A stretch of DNA of 64,000 bases, taken from Cylindrobasidium torrendii FP15055 ss-10 (lineage: Eukaryota; Basidiomycota; Agaricomycetes; Agaricales; Physalacriaceae). The stretch is taken from contig KN880452.1 in NCBI GenBank assembly GCA_000934385.1, positions 64,725 to 128,724 on the forward strand, in the 5' to 3' direction. The notes under the pieces were generated by a model. The model was given only the letters and a program-made list of their open reading frames with translations. It ran no database searches and was not told the DNA's origin. How positions within the stretch are numbered: the first letter of the stretch is position 1; the number at the start of each line of letters is the position of its first letter. The translations under genes were made by a program, and so were the position numbers. Shown here in pieces: positions 48,910 through 59,352 of this stretch.

Positions 48910-51900
48910 TCACAACAAAGTTGCGTCTGTTCTTGTCGAAATCGGACGCTGACGATTTTTGTATCGTGCCGCGTTCTTTGTCGGAAGTGGCTTGCCAAAG
49001 TCATCCGGCAGTTCGTCGTGCACAGGTGGCTCGAGTACTTCAGTCAAATCGATGGCTGGCTCCTCTTCCCCATCCGAGCTCGAGAAACTATCCCGCGGAC
49101 TCCGTGAATACGCACTCTGGAAATCTGTATCCGAATCGTCCGTTTGGTTGTTGGAATGTGACATGGAGGTGCCCGCTCGCATAGCGCCCAGCGAGGCTCC
49201 TGACGCGATCTTGCGCACCATGGCTGGCTCAGGTGTTAACTCGTCTCGCGCGAAATCAGTGAGCGACTGGCGCTTGGGAGTAGAGCTCCCAACGCTACTG
49301 ACGTCCGACCTGCCGAACGGTGCACGAGGAGGAGCAAAGTCGTCTCGCGCTCTGCTTGTCTGGGAAGATGAACCGGTCCCGCTCCTCGCTCTTTGCTTGC
49401 CGATGGAGCTTGCGTGCGAGTTGTTGCGGGAGTGTGCCGCCGAGCGGGTTGAAGGGAAAACAACGGCGTCCGCCTCCGTGTCCGCATCATCATCGCTAGC
49501 GTCCGATACTTGACGCCGCCACATTGATGCCCTACGGTCTGCAGCAAGCGCGTTCTCGAGCTACAAGACGCGTCAGTGCGGTATTAGAATAAAAAACCCA
49601 ATGAAAATACCTTCTCCTGAATTTCGAGGACTTTCTGTGCGATTTTGTCACTTTGTTCTGTGATGCCCTCGTCGACCGCATTCATGCCGTCCGCATCTAT
49701 GGCGGAGAAGCGTTTCTTCGCGACAGCAGCCTCTTCTGCCTCCACATCTTCCTCAATCGTCTCAGTTTCCCGTCTCTTCATTCCGTCCATGCTATCCTCT
49801 TCGTACGAATAGGATTCGGCAAGCGTTGATTCGGTACCAAAGGAGCGCAAGTGGCGGGTCTTGCTTCCTGCATCGCTCGTCTTGCGGGATCGCGGGGTGG
49901 AGAAGTTCGAGAGTCGACTGCCTGGCCGAGAACTGGCGCGAGAGCTGGCGTAGTCTGAATCTGCCATTCCGACAGCCATAGACATCAATGCGCGCTCAAT
50001 CTGGGCCTCGACATCTGCGATCATATCTGACCGCTCGAGCTCTAGCTTCTCCATCTGCTCCTTCATGGCCAGAAGCTCTTCCATCGCTTGCTGGTGGGCT
50101 ATCTCGGTCTCACGAAGTTCTGGAAAAGTCATGAGTGAATCGTCGGTAGCATGGTAAAGAGGAGCGTACGGCCTTGGAGTTTGCCCTTCTCGACAGCGGT
50201 CAGCGTCACCAAGCCCGACAGCCTCTTCGTCTCCCTCTGCTCCTTATTGATCTTCGCGCGCAGACCATTTGCCTCGGCACTGAGCTTCTCAGCGTATTGC
50301 TCAAAGGTAACAAACTTGTCCCTCCAGAGGTCACTTTCCGTCATCAGGAAGTTCAGACGCCTCGATAAACGCCCGATCTTGGTCTCCAAATCGTCCCGTG
50401 CGTCAACAAACGCAGTTGCACGTTTCCGAATTGACAGCTGGATGGTTTGCTCGGCTGCAGAAAGCTGAGGCTGTCTTTTGACACTGCCGAACATTCCGAT
50501 GCGTTTGAGGAAAGACGGCTTGCGGTACTAGAAATTCGAACCATGAGCACAAATCACACAATCGGCAGGCAAGTAGGCATACCCTATCCTGCAAAACAGC
50601 ATCGAAAGCCTGGATAATGCGAGTCGAATGCCACCATTCCGGTGGTTTGATTTGATCTGCTACTGTGGTCGACGACGCTCCTCGTTTGGCCTGAATCTTG
50701 CAAATGGGTCGGAACCGACCAGCAGGGAATGCCTCCTTGATTTCACTGCGGCAAGAATTCAGCGAGGTCCCGGGCGCGATGGGAGGGAGTCTCTACCTTG
50801 GAACGGAATGGTCGGGGTGGTAGTGAGCATCGAATGCTGTCTGAAGCCTGGCCCTGTATTTTTCCCGCTGCGCCTTGACGGACACAACGCCGGGTGGCGG
50901 CGAGGGACAGCTCCTGTGGACGTGTGAGCGGTGGCGCATGAAAGGTTAAATGGTGGAACGTACACATAATTGATATCTCTGTGAGGAATGGTTAGTATGT
51001 AGACATGTGGTAGGCAAGGAAACGCACAAATCGCAGACGCAAACTTCAGCCGCAGGGCGTACGCTGTAGCGCGCCTCTGTGGCCAAGCCCATGATCCATG
51101 GGCCGGGATCATCAATGTAGATTTTAGCGTCACGAGAGTGGACGGCCGGGAGAGCGATGCCGTTCCATCCTCGTAGTTCGACGATATATTTAATGGTATT
51201 CACCGCAATCTAGAAAGAAAGGCTAAGCTTCTGGATTGGATTACAATCAAGTTTAAGCTTACCCCAAGCATCGCAGGGTGGCGAGAGAAGAAGAGAACAC
51301 GGCCAGTCGGTGAGAGGGCAATCTAGAATAGTATGAGTATAAAGGCCAACATGAGGACGTGCTTCACTTGCCTCGCATATGGTCAAGATATTGTCTAAGT
51401 TCAGACACTTGAAGAGCGGCCACATTGTGAAGTTGATATCTACCAGGCCCTTTCCAAAGTCTAAACCACCGGGGAATCGGGCGATAACCTCGAGAGTCCC
51501 ATCCCCGCCCTCACCCTTGGGGCTAGCGTCAAGGCGGACTAGCTCGCCCGCCCGTGGAGCCGGATGTGCGAGTATCTTGGAGATCTGCAGCGTATGGGAT
51601 TGAACATCCTTCGAAAACCGGGCCCATGAGAGAGTCAGATAGTCTCGCATCAAATCATATACAGGATGACGGGAAACCAAAGCTGTGGAAATTGACTGTC
51701 AGAAAAGGCTGATGGAAAAGCAAACTGTATACTCACTCAGGGCATAAGGCAACCAGAATACAGTGTCTCCCGGGAGGAAGAGGGTGCTCTCTCCGGGAGT
51801 GTGTCCGACGGTGCTGGCGACTTCGAAGTCGCTTTCGCTGACGGCGCCATCGTTGTCGGTTTCAGCGTCGGTATCACCATCGCCCCAAGGACCACGCGAA

Positions 51901-53111
51901 CTTCTCTTTGCATTGCGCCGGGCCTGCAGCGTCGGGTCGTGGTCTGAACTGCTGCCTGCACCAAGGGTGCCTGCATCGGCTCGGAGGTTTTTGAGCCGAG
52001 AAGCGACGACAGACTGGGCGGACTCTTTGCGAGAACGGCCAGCCTCAAGAGTACGGCGAATGGCGGTGCTGCGCTCGGTATCGGCGTGCGACCAAACGGT
52101 AAGGCAGACACCATAGTAAGTGATAGTGCTGCCAATGGGGCTGTCGGTGGGAGCAGCTGACGACGAAGATGCGCCATGTCCAAGTAAGCTCGGAGGGCCT
52201 AGATAAGCAGACGAGGGCCGCACAAAGGGGTCGTCGCCGCCGTACGCATAGTTAAATGTTCCTGCTGTCGAGCGGTTGTCACCCGATAAGATGGACGCTC
52301 TCAGTAGGTCGCCAGAGGCGGAAGGCGCAAGAGGGGTGTTTGGTGCAGGAAGAGTGAACGTGAAAGTATGGACGGTCGATGCGGGCTGTAATGTGGATGC
52401 GATAACCTCGACCTCGCGGGTAAATGAAAGCTATCGAAGCGTTAATACGTTTGAGCCAAGTTGGAGCAAAAGGCGCACCTTGAGAGCCTTGGACAGCATT
52501 TTTCCAACCTCCTGCTTGCTCAGTGCACCAGCGCCCTTGAGATTCTCATCCGACTTGCCGCGTCTCTTCTTCTTGCCGCCTCCCGCACCAGGGCTGACAG
52601 TCGAGCCAAGCACCTCTGGTCGCCACCAACGATTGACAGCTCCTTCAGAGTGGTGGAGGCCGAGAACAGAATCGGGGTCGGCAAGCGTCCAGGTATGGGG
52701 TGACTTGGGCAGCCCAGAAACGACGTACAACGAAGTGAGGGGGGAGGTCGATGGAGCTGACGGCGGAGGTTCACGCGCAGAATGGGTCGACACCAGCGAC
52801 GTCCGTCTTGAAGCCGGGATGGGCTCCATGCTCGTGCGGTGCTTGACGCCAAGAACACGGGACGCCTTGTCGCCGCGAGCAGCGACGAGCTGCTGGTCGT
52901 ATTGTTGTGGATCCACTTCGGCCGGAGGTGCTGAGATAGTGACAAAGTCGAGTTCGTCTGCCAGCTGGTCACCGTCGTGGTCGTTGAGAGACAACTTGTT
53001 GATCGAGGGGTCAGACAAAGGGGTTCTGGAGTTGCCTTTGCGCAGGCTGAACGACGGGTTGCTCGCTAAGCTTCCGGTCCGCGACGGCCGACGTCCAATG
53101 ATGGAAGACAT
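48910..53111 (-). CDS. DENN-domain protein (putative Rab guanine-nucleotide exchange factor)
   Basis: DENN proteins exchange GDP for GTP on Rab GTPases in vesicle traffic. The ATG at 53111 encodes MSSIIGRRPSRTGSLASNP; the frame upstream has only a GTG. A uDENN-like part (SLYVVSGLPKSPHTWTLADP; ITYYGVCLTVWSHAD) is split by a long Ser/Asp-rich insert. The cDENN core has VFWLPYAL, LVSRHPVYDLMRDYLTLSW, LDFGKGLVDINFTMWPLFKC, LDNILTICEIALSP, RVLFFSRHPAMLG and VNTIKYIVELRGWNGIALP. A dDENN-like region follows (DPGPWIMGLATEARY). The C-terminal third is a coiled coil (KIGRLSRRLNFLMTESDLW; ELERSDMIADVEAQIERALM) and a Ser-rich tail with repeated acidic patches. Stop at 48910. About 1,150-1,200 residues with roughly a dozen introns. 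The Rab target is unknown. Confidence 0.85.
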
Positions 53112-53665
53112 GGAGGAGAAACGAATGGACAGAGCAATAGCAGCGCTGCTATCGCAGACGAATGGTGGTGGGAGAGCGGACACGAGAGTCGGAAGCTAGA
53201 GCTTGCTCTCTCATTGACGCCGACCCTAGTGGTGCTGCATGCCTGATCAAGGGTCTGGCCGGACAAAATAATCCGACATCTACTAAGTACCAGACGATAT
53301 ATTCTCAATTTCAATCTGTCGCGCTGTTGCCGCACGGCGCACGCCTCAAGGTCAAGGTTTTCTGTTCTTTTTTATTTGTTTTAGTCTGGCGCAAGCATGC
53401 CGCAACACGCTAAAACGTAAAAACTGCGCGATTTCTGCTTCCGACGCGTCGAGTTTTTGGAATATCGCGATCACGTGGGAATGGCATCAATCATCAGGCC
53501 GTTGCAGCCACAATTTCCTCGACGGCGAACACGACAGACTCGTCGTATGTACTATGTACCAAGTTCCAGCGGGCCAGCAACCGCCGGCCCGCCCGAGGAG
53601 AATTGGAACTTGGAAAACAACTGACTACCGATTTCCATCTGATGACAGCAAGATCACATAGAAAT
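53112..53665. other. Upstream region of the DENN gene
   Basis: 554 bp with a CACGTG site at 53472-53477 and GC-rich ACGCGT/CGACGCGTCG sequence near 53440. It lies between the DENN start and the stop of the tentative small gene, both minus strand. No gene is seen. Confidence 0.5.
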
Positions 53666-54273
53666 TTAGAAGGCTTCCTTGATAGCGGATGCTAGCCCTG
53701 GTGCCTCCAATTCTGCATGGCCACAGTGGAGCCACAATTTACCCTGGTACTTGCGACCGCTAGAGCGCTTTCCATGCTCGAAAGCGAGCGAAGTGATGGG
53801 CGCTATGCACGACACCGACAACGATGCAGAATCCCGACGCCTCGGTTTTGCATTCCCTCCTTTGCCTGGCCGTCCCACAATTCCGAGCTGTGCTGAGCTA
53901 CCGTCATTCCAGCTGATCCCCTCGGTGATTGTTGTCGTTTCAATGGTCCAGGGACATTCTACCACTATGTAGAGGGCAATAAGCAGTGAATTCCTCTGTT
54001 AGTATCGCCAGCATATTTGCAGAACGAAGTCCTTGGATCAGATGCAGCTAGTTTGAATCACCCGTAACAGTTGATGCAAATTGAGTTGCCCCAACCTCCC
54101 ATACTGAACAAGTTTTGTCAATCACCAGGAGCCTCGCGCGATGGGTGGACACCTTTCCAATCCTTTCTAGCAATATCCTTGTTCAACTTACCAGAACTGT
54201 GATATTTGGCGTGCTTGGGGCTTTGCGTTGTAGTGGACCAACCGCTCGATGAGTGTACATCCAAATGATCCAT
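53666..54273 (-). CDS. Tentative small gene of unknown function
   Basis: An uncertain call. The ATG at 54273 opens MDHLDVHSSSGWSTTTQSP and runs to a perfect GTAAGT donor near 54191. A second open block of about 105 codons (about 53980-53666) reads LYIVVECPWTIETTTITEGI, ITSLAFEHGKRSSGRKYQGK and ends GLASAIKEAF with TAA at 53666. The middle exon or exons between them are ambiguous. The second block has normal coding character and a continuous frame but no known domain. The ATG is only 15 nt downstream of the epsilon-COP stop codon on the same strand, which is very tight for two independent genes. The block could instead be 3' sequence of the epsilon-COP transcript. Confidence 0.35.
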
Positions 54274-54288
54274 GAATTAACAAGACAT

Positions 54289-55362
54289 CTATGCAACGAC
54301 AGGGAGAGCGGGCACGGAATAGTTCGCCAATGCCGAGTCAAAGAGGTCAGCCTTTTCTGCAACATCTGCTGCCAATGGATGCGTGGAGTATGTAGACACG
54401 AATTTTCTTGGCTATTGTCAGTACGGTGGTTGGAACGCATACAATGTGGACACTCACTCCCAGAGTTCGTCTTGCTCAGCGCGGAATCCAGAGAGCCCAG
54501 ATACGACAAGAGCTGCGCCAAGGGCTTCCTCATCGTCGTGTTCCCTCCTCGACTCCTCCAAATCTGACTTGGCTGCATCAACCTCGCCACGGAGGATGCG
54601 TGTAACAGCACGGGACGTAAGCAAGTGCGTCGAAGACAGCGAGGGGTTTCCAATCTGCTCTGAGTAGAACGAAAGCGGGTCGTTGTAATTGTCCACGCCA
54701 GTCACAAGCGCGATGGAGGATTCGATGAGTTGCAGGAGGAGATCGTCTTCTGCCCAACGCTTTGAGCGCTCAAACTCTTTCTTGGCAAGATCAGGGCGGT
54801 GGATGGAGAGGTATATCTGCACAAGCACCGCAACACTGCGGGTAAACTCAGTAAGAAAGTAGTCTGGAGTGTGGCGGGACACGTACGCCTCCAAGTCTTC
54901 AGTCTCTGACCCGAGTGTCTCTAGAGCCTCCTCTGTTTCTCCTGCACGAGAGAATGCTATTCCCGCGAGCACACGCACAAGGTCCTTCTCTCTCTCAGTG
55001 CCCTCTACATCGTCGTCGAGTGCCAGAGAAAGATCACGCAGTTCTTCGAGAATGGGCTCACGGTCGTCCTCATCTGCAGCCACAAATCGTGCGAGAGCAG
55101 AAGCCGCCTTTAGCGCAACGTTTTCTGTCCCATCTGGTATGAGGCCGAGAGCGGTGTCGGTGTCATCGAGCGCGATGTAGGAGCGGATCTGGTAAAGCAA
55201 CGCAGACGTGTAATCCGGCGAGTTGGCGTCGGGCAGAGGTTGCGCGACAACAGCCTTATAGGCTCCTACATTCACACCTTTAGTACAGGGAATAGGCGAG
55301 CTTGATTAAGGCGTACCGAGCACGAACAATTGTTTGGTGTGGTAGAGTTCGGAGGAATCCAT
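54289..55362 (-). CDS. Coatomer subunit epsilon (epsilon-COP)
   Basis: COPI coat subunit that stabilises alpha-COP in Golgi-to-ER retrieval. The ATG at 55362 encodes MDSSELYHTKQLFVLG; a short intron joins to AYKAVVAQPLPDANSPDYTS. The rest is an all-helical TPR-like solenoid: LLYQIRSYIALDDTDTAL, ALARFVAADEDDREPILEEL, RVLAGIAFSRAGETEEAL, FTRSVAVLVQIYLSIHRPDL and SRAVTRILRGEVDAAKSDLE. A penultimate intron near 54400-54450 leads to the conserved end HPLAADVAEKADLFDSAL and a TAG at 54289. About 310 residues, typical for the family. It starts 151 bp from the divergent AP-2 alpha gene. Yeast calls this gene SEC28. Confidence 0.92.
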
Positions 55363-55513
55363 GGTCAATGTGTGAATGTGATGGGATCATCACTCTCTGG
55401 TCAACGTTCACTGCTTTACTCGCGGCCGGCGTAAGGCTCGACACTTTCGTCAACACCGGATTTTTGGCATCGGTCACGACTGTGACCAATACCCAGGCAT
55501 TCTCTAGACAATC
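55363..55513. promoter_or_regulatory. Bidirectional promoter between epsilon-COP and AP-2 alpha
   Basis: Only 151 bp separate the two divergent ATGs, so core promoters and both 5' leaders must fit here. No obvious TATA box is present. Shared regulation of a COPI and a clathrin-adaptor subunit is an inference. Confidence 0.6.
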
Positions 55514-58500
55514 ATGGCGTCCAATATGCGTGGACTCACGCAGGCAAGCGGTCCGCGTCCCTCCCTGCTTTGGATGACAATAAACGTCCCACCAGTTCAT
55601 CGCGGACATTCGTGGTGCACGAGTGCGCGACTTGGAGGAGAAGAGAATCAACAAAGAGATGGCCAACATCCGGAAGCGCTTCAAAGGTCGCGTCTGCTCC
55701 TTCGTTCCACACACAGATTGCTCATCGTACCATTAGACGGCAACTTAGACGGATACCAGAAGAAAAAGTAAGATACCCCACAATCCATCCAGGATGTCAA
55801 TAACAATCTTCTTCCCGTAGATATGTTGCCAAAATCATCTTCACATACATCCTAGGCTACAAAGTCGATGTTGGCCACATGGAAGCCGTCAACCTCATTT
55901 CAAGTTCCAAATACAGCGAAAAGCAAATTGTACGCCCTACAAGTCGCCGGGATTGCTTTCGCTAAACGGGCCTATCTCAGGGTTACCTCGCAGTCACACT
56001 CCTAATGCACGAGAACTCGGATTTCCTGAGACTTGTGGTCAATTCTATCCGCAAGGACCTACATGCGCACGGCGAAGTGGACAACTGTTTGGCTTTACAT
56101 GCTATAGCCAATGTGGGAGGCGCGGAAATGGCAGAAGCATTAGCAGATGATGTCCATCGGTTACTGATCTCACCGTGCGTAATGACCACCTCCAGTCGAG
56201 TTCGACTAACGGCCATTAGAACTTCAGAGAACTTTGTAAAGAAGAAGGCTGCGTTAACCCTCCTACGCTTGTACCGCAAACATCCCGATGTTATACCCAC
56301 AAAGGAATGGGCATTGCGCATAGTATCTATCATGGACGATGATGACTTGGGTGTTGTGGTATCCGTGACCAGTCTGGTGATGGCAATGGCACAGGATAAC
56401 TTGGACGCGTTCGCCGTGTCCTACACCAAGGCTGTCGACCGTCTTCGCCGCGTTTGTCGTTCTCTCGTTTCTTGCTTCGTGTAACTGAACATTTACAGCT
56501 AATCATCGAACACGAATACGCAGCGACATATGCATACTACAAGGTTCCCTCCCCCTGGCTTCTCGTTAAATTGCTCCGACTACTCCAATACTATCCGCCA
56601 TCGGGTACTGTCACCCACTAGTGCACCTCGCGTCTGCTAACTTTCCCCAGAGGATCCAGCTATTCGCTCCGTTCTCCACCAGGTCCTAACCACTATCATG
56701 AACAACAGTGCCGAACCTTCTCGCAATGTTCAACACAACAATGCACAGCACGCTGTACTCTTCGAAGCCATTGGCCTCGCTATCCACCTTGACACGGCCT
56801 CCCCTCTCGTTGGCACCGCTGCTGTCCTTCTCGCGCGCTTCATCTCGTCCAAAGAAACCAACGTTCGTTATCTTGGTTTGGACACCATGGCCCATCTTGC
56901 CGCTCGCGTCGACTCTCTCGACCCAATAAAGAAACACCAGGCGACCATTATTCAGTCCCTGCGCGACAAGGACATTTCCGTTCGACGACGTGCCCTTGAT
57001 TTGCTTTACAGTATGTGCGATGTCGACAACTCGGAAGTCATCGTCGGGGAACTTTTGCGTTATTTGCGTGTAGCAGACTATGCCCTTCGTGAAGAAATGG
57101 TCTTGAAGATTGCTATCTTGACGGAAAAGTACGCGAGCTCGTACAAGTGGTATGTCGACACGATCCTGCAACTCATTGCCGCTGCTGGCGACCATGTTGG
57201 GGACGAGGTGTGGTATCGTGTGGTGCAGATTGTGACCAACACGGACGACTTGCAGGAGTATGCAGCTAAGGTAGTGTTCGCCCATCTTCAAGCAGCAACA
57301 GTACACGAAAGCATGGTCAAGGTTGGAGGTACGCATTGACTTCCTTCGTAAGGTCAACAAAGCCTCACAAAGTCAGGTTACATTCTCGGCGAATATGGAC
57401 ATTTGATTGCGAACGAGCCGGGCTATAGCCCGGCAGAGCAATTCCAGGTTCTGCACACCAAATCGCAATATTGCGTCGCTGCGACACGCTCGCTCCTTTT
57501 GAGCACCTACATCAAATGGGTCAACGTCTTCCCCGAAATCAAGCCTCAGCTTGTTACGATATTTGAACGATATCGACATGTATTAGACTCTGAACTGCAG
57601 CAGCGAGCGTGCGAATTCTATGTTCTCTCACAGAGGTCAGAGGACGACGAACTACTGCAAAACGTCTGCGAGGAAATGCCACCATACCCACCCCGTGTCA
57701 GCGCACTTCTGGGTCGTCTGAACAAGAAGCAAGGTGACACAGAAGACAAGCGGACATGGGTACATGGAGGCAAGGAGGCCAACATAGACCAGGATGCAGT
57801 GAAGCGGAAGAAGACGCTTGATCTAGGTGGCAGTGGTACGGCCAACGGGGCGGCCAAGGATGAAAACGGTGATATCCTGGGATCGTTGGCAGGATTGGAC
57901 TTGTCGACACCGACACTACCTCATGTGGCCAGCCCAGAAGCGCCTATCGTAGCGACAGGCGTAAACGTAGAGCGCTGGTTCGACAAGCTCACTTACAGTG
58001 CGGATGGTGTTCTTTTCGAAGATGTCCAAGTCCAAATTGGCATCAAGTCACGATATCAAGGGCACCTCGGCCAGGTTGCAGTATATGTGGGCAACAAGAC
58101 ACCAACGAGCCTCACAAGTTTCACGGTCGTTGTTCAAAACCCTGATCCAAGTGCGCTTACCGTTACGTTCACGAAAATCCCCCAAACGACAATCGCATCG
58201 AGGGCACAAACACAACAGTTGTTGCACGTCGAGTGCAAAAAGATGTTCAGCACGCCGCCAGTACTCGCCATATCCTTCATCGCTGGATCGCACCAATCCG
58301 TTGCTATCCGTGTTCCCATTGTCGTGACGAAGTTCATGGAGAATGTGTCTCTTGGTCAGGCAGACTTCTTCGAGCGCTGGAAATTGATTGGTGGCCCTCC
58401 AAGAGAAGCGCAGGCGGTTTTCCCGGTGGTAATGACGGCGTCAGGGCAGCTGGATTTGGAGTTGTACAAGAAGGTCGTGGGTGGACAACATTTGAACATC

Positions 58501-58755
58501 CTTCCGGATATCGATCCCAATCCACACAATATTGTTGCTGCAGCAGTTCTTCACACATCCGAAGAGGGAAAAGTAGGATGCTTGTTACGCATGGAGCCCA
58601 ACAAGGATGCCAAGGCACGTTCTACTCCACTTGTAAACGTTCGTTGGTCACTAATTCTTGTCCTGCAGCTGTGCAGAGTTACTGTGAGAAGTACGTCGGA
58701 GGAGGTTGCTGCGCAGGTGTTGAAGCTAGTGATGAAGCCTATGAAGGCCTCGTAG
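55514..58755 (+). CDS. AP-2 complex alpha subunit (alpha-adaptin)
   Basis: Large subunit of the plasma-membrane clathrin adaptor; it binds PIP2, cargo and accessory proteins in endocytosis. The ATG at 55514 encodes [10 protein letters not shown]; a GC-AG intron then gives [20 protein letters not shown], the diagnostic N-terminus. The trunk is an adaptin HEAT solenoid: [97 protein letters not shown] and [14 protein letters not shown] hinge (about 57.7-57.95 kb) leads to the ear: [34 protein letters not shown] and [19 protein letters not shown]. The end [14 protein letters not shown] follows a second likely GC-AG intron; the stop is at 58755. About 920-940 residues. Confidence 0.95.
55544..55595 (+). 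other. GC-AG intron 1 of AP-2 alpha
   Basis: 52 nt bounded by CAG|GCAAGC and CACCAG|TTC. Removing it gives [15 protein letters not shown], the expected adaptin N-terminus. Reading through shifts frame, and the nearest GT donor (55552) gives the wrong frame, so the GC donor is required. Confidence 0.8.
58615..58668 (+). other. Probable GC-AG intron near the AP-2 alpha C-terminus
   Basis: 54 nt bounded by AAG|GCACGT and CTGCAG|CTG, with a branch-like CACTAAT. Removal gives [15 protein letters not shown], which fits the ear-domain end; retention would add 18 in-frame residues, so this one is less certain than the first. Confidence 0.6.
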
Positions 58756-59352
58756 TACATACTCTAATATATGGTGTTTACCTATGCACGGCACTCATTG
58801 GATGGACTTTGGACTCTCAAATAATACATTCCTTTCGTGAATATCATTAACAGTCATCTGAATACTATGCTTTTCGCTTAGTGGTGCTCGGCGATATCCC
58901 AGCCTGTCGCAACTCGCGCCATTGTCTGCCATTTGGGGTAATTCCCAAAAGGGGCTTTGTACTTGCTTCTTTGGGAACAATTTTTCTTCCTTTTCTTCCT
59001 TTTAGGGAACGATGTTTTTCATGCGTACATGTTATGAGGATGGGTAGCTGAGGTACGTGTCACAGCCAGAATGTATGTGTGCAGTAAGTGAATGATGGAA
59101 CAACTACTGTATTTCGAACCCTGGACGTCAAGCTCAGGTTCTTGCCATTCGTTTAATTTCATTTACACATATCCTGAGCCACTGGTTGCACGAACGGCCT
59201 CTGGGTGATGCATGTGCGATTGAGCAGCCTATGATTACTATGTGAGTTGTGTGTATGTAGTCGTAACCGTGAAATGAGTGCGTAAATAAATGCCTATGTA
59301 GATAATGTACTTTGCTTTCTATATAAATACGACAAATGCCCGCATAGATTGG
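58756..59352. other. Convergent 3' flanks of AP-2 alpha and the DExH helicase
   Basis: 597 bp, AT-richer, between convergent stop codons. AATAAA-like sequence occurs near 59283. No gene is seen. Confidence 0.5.
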
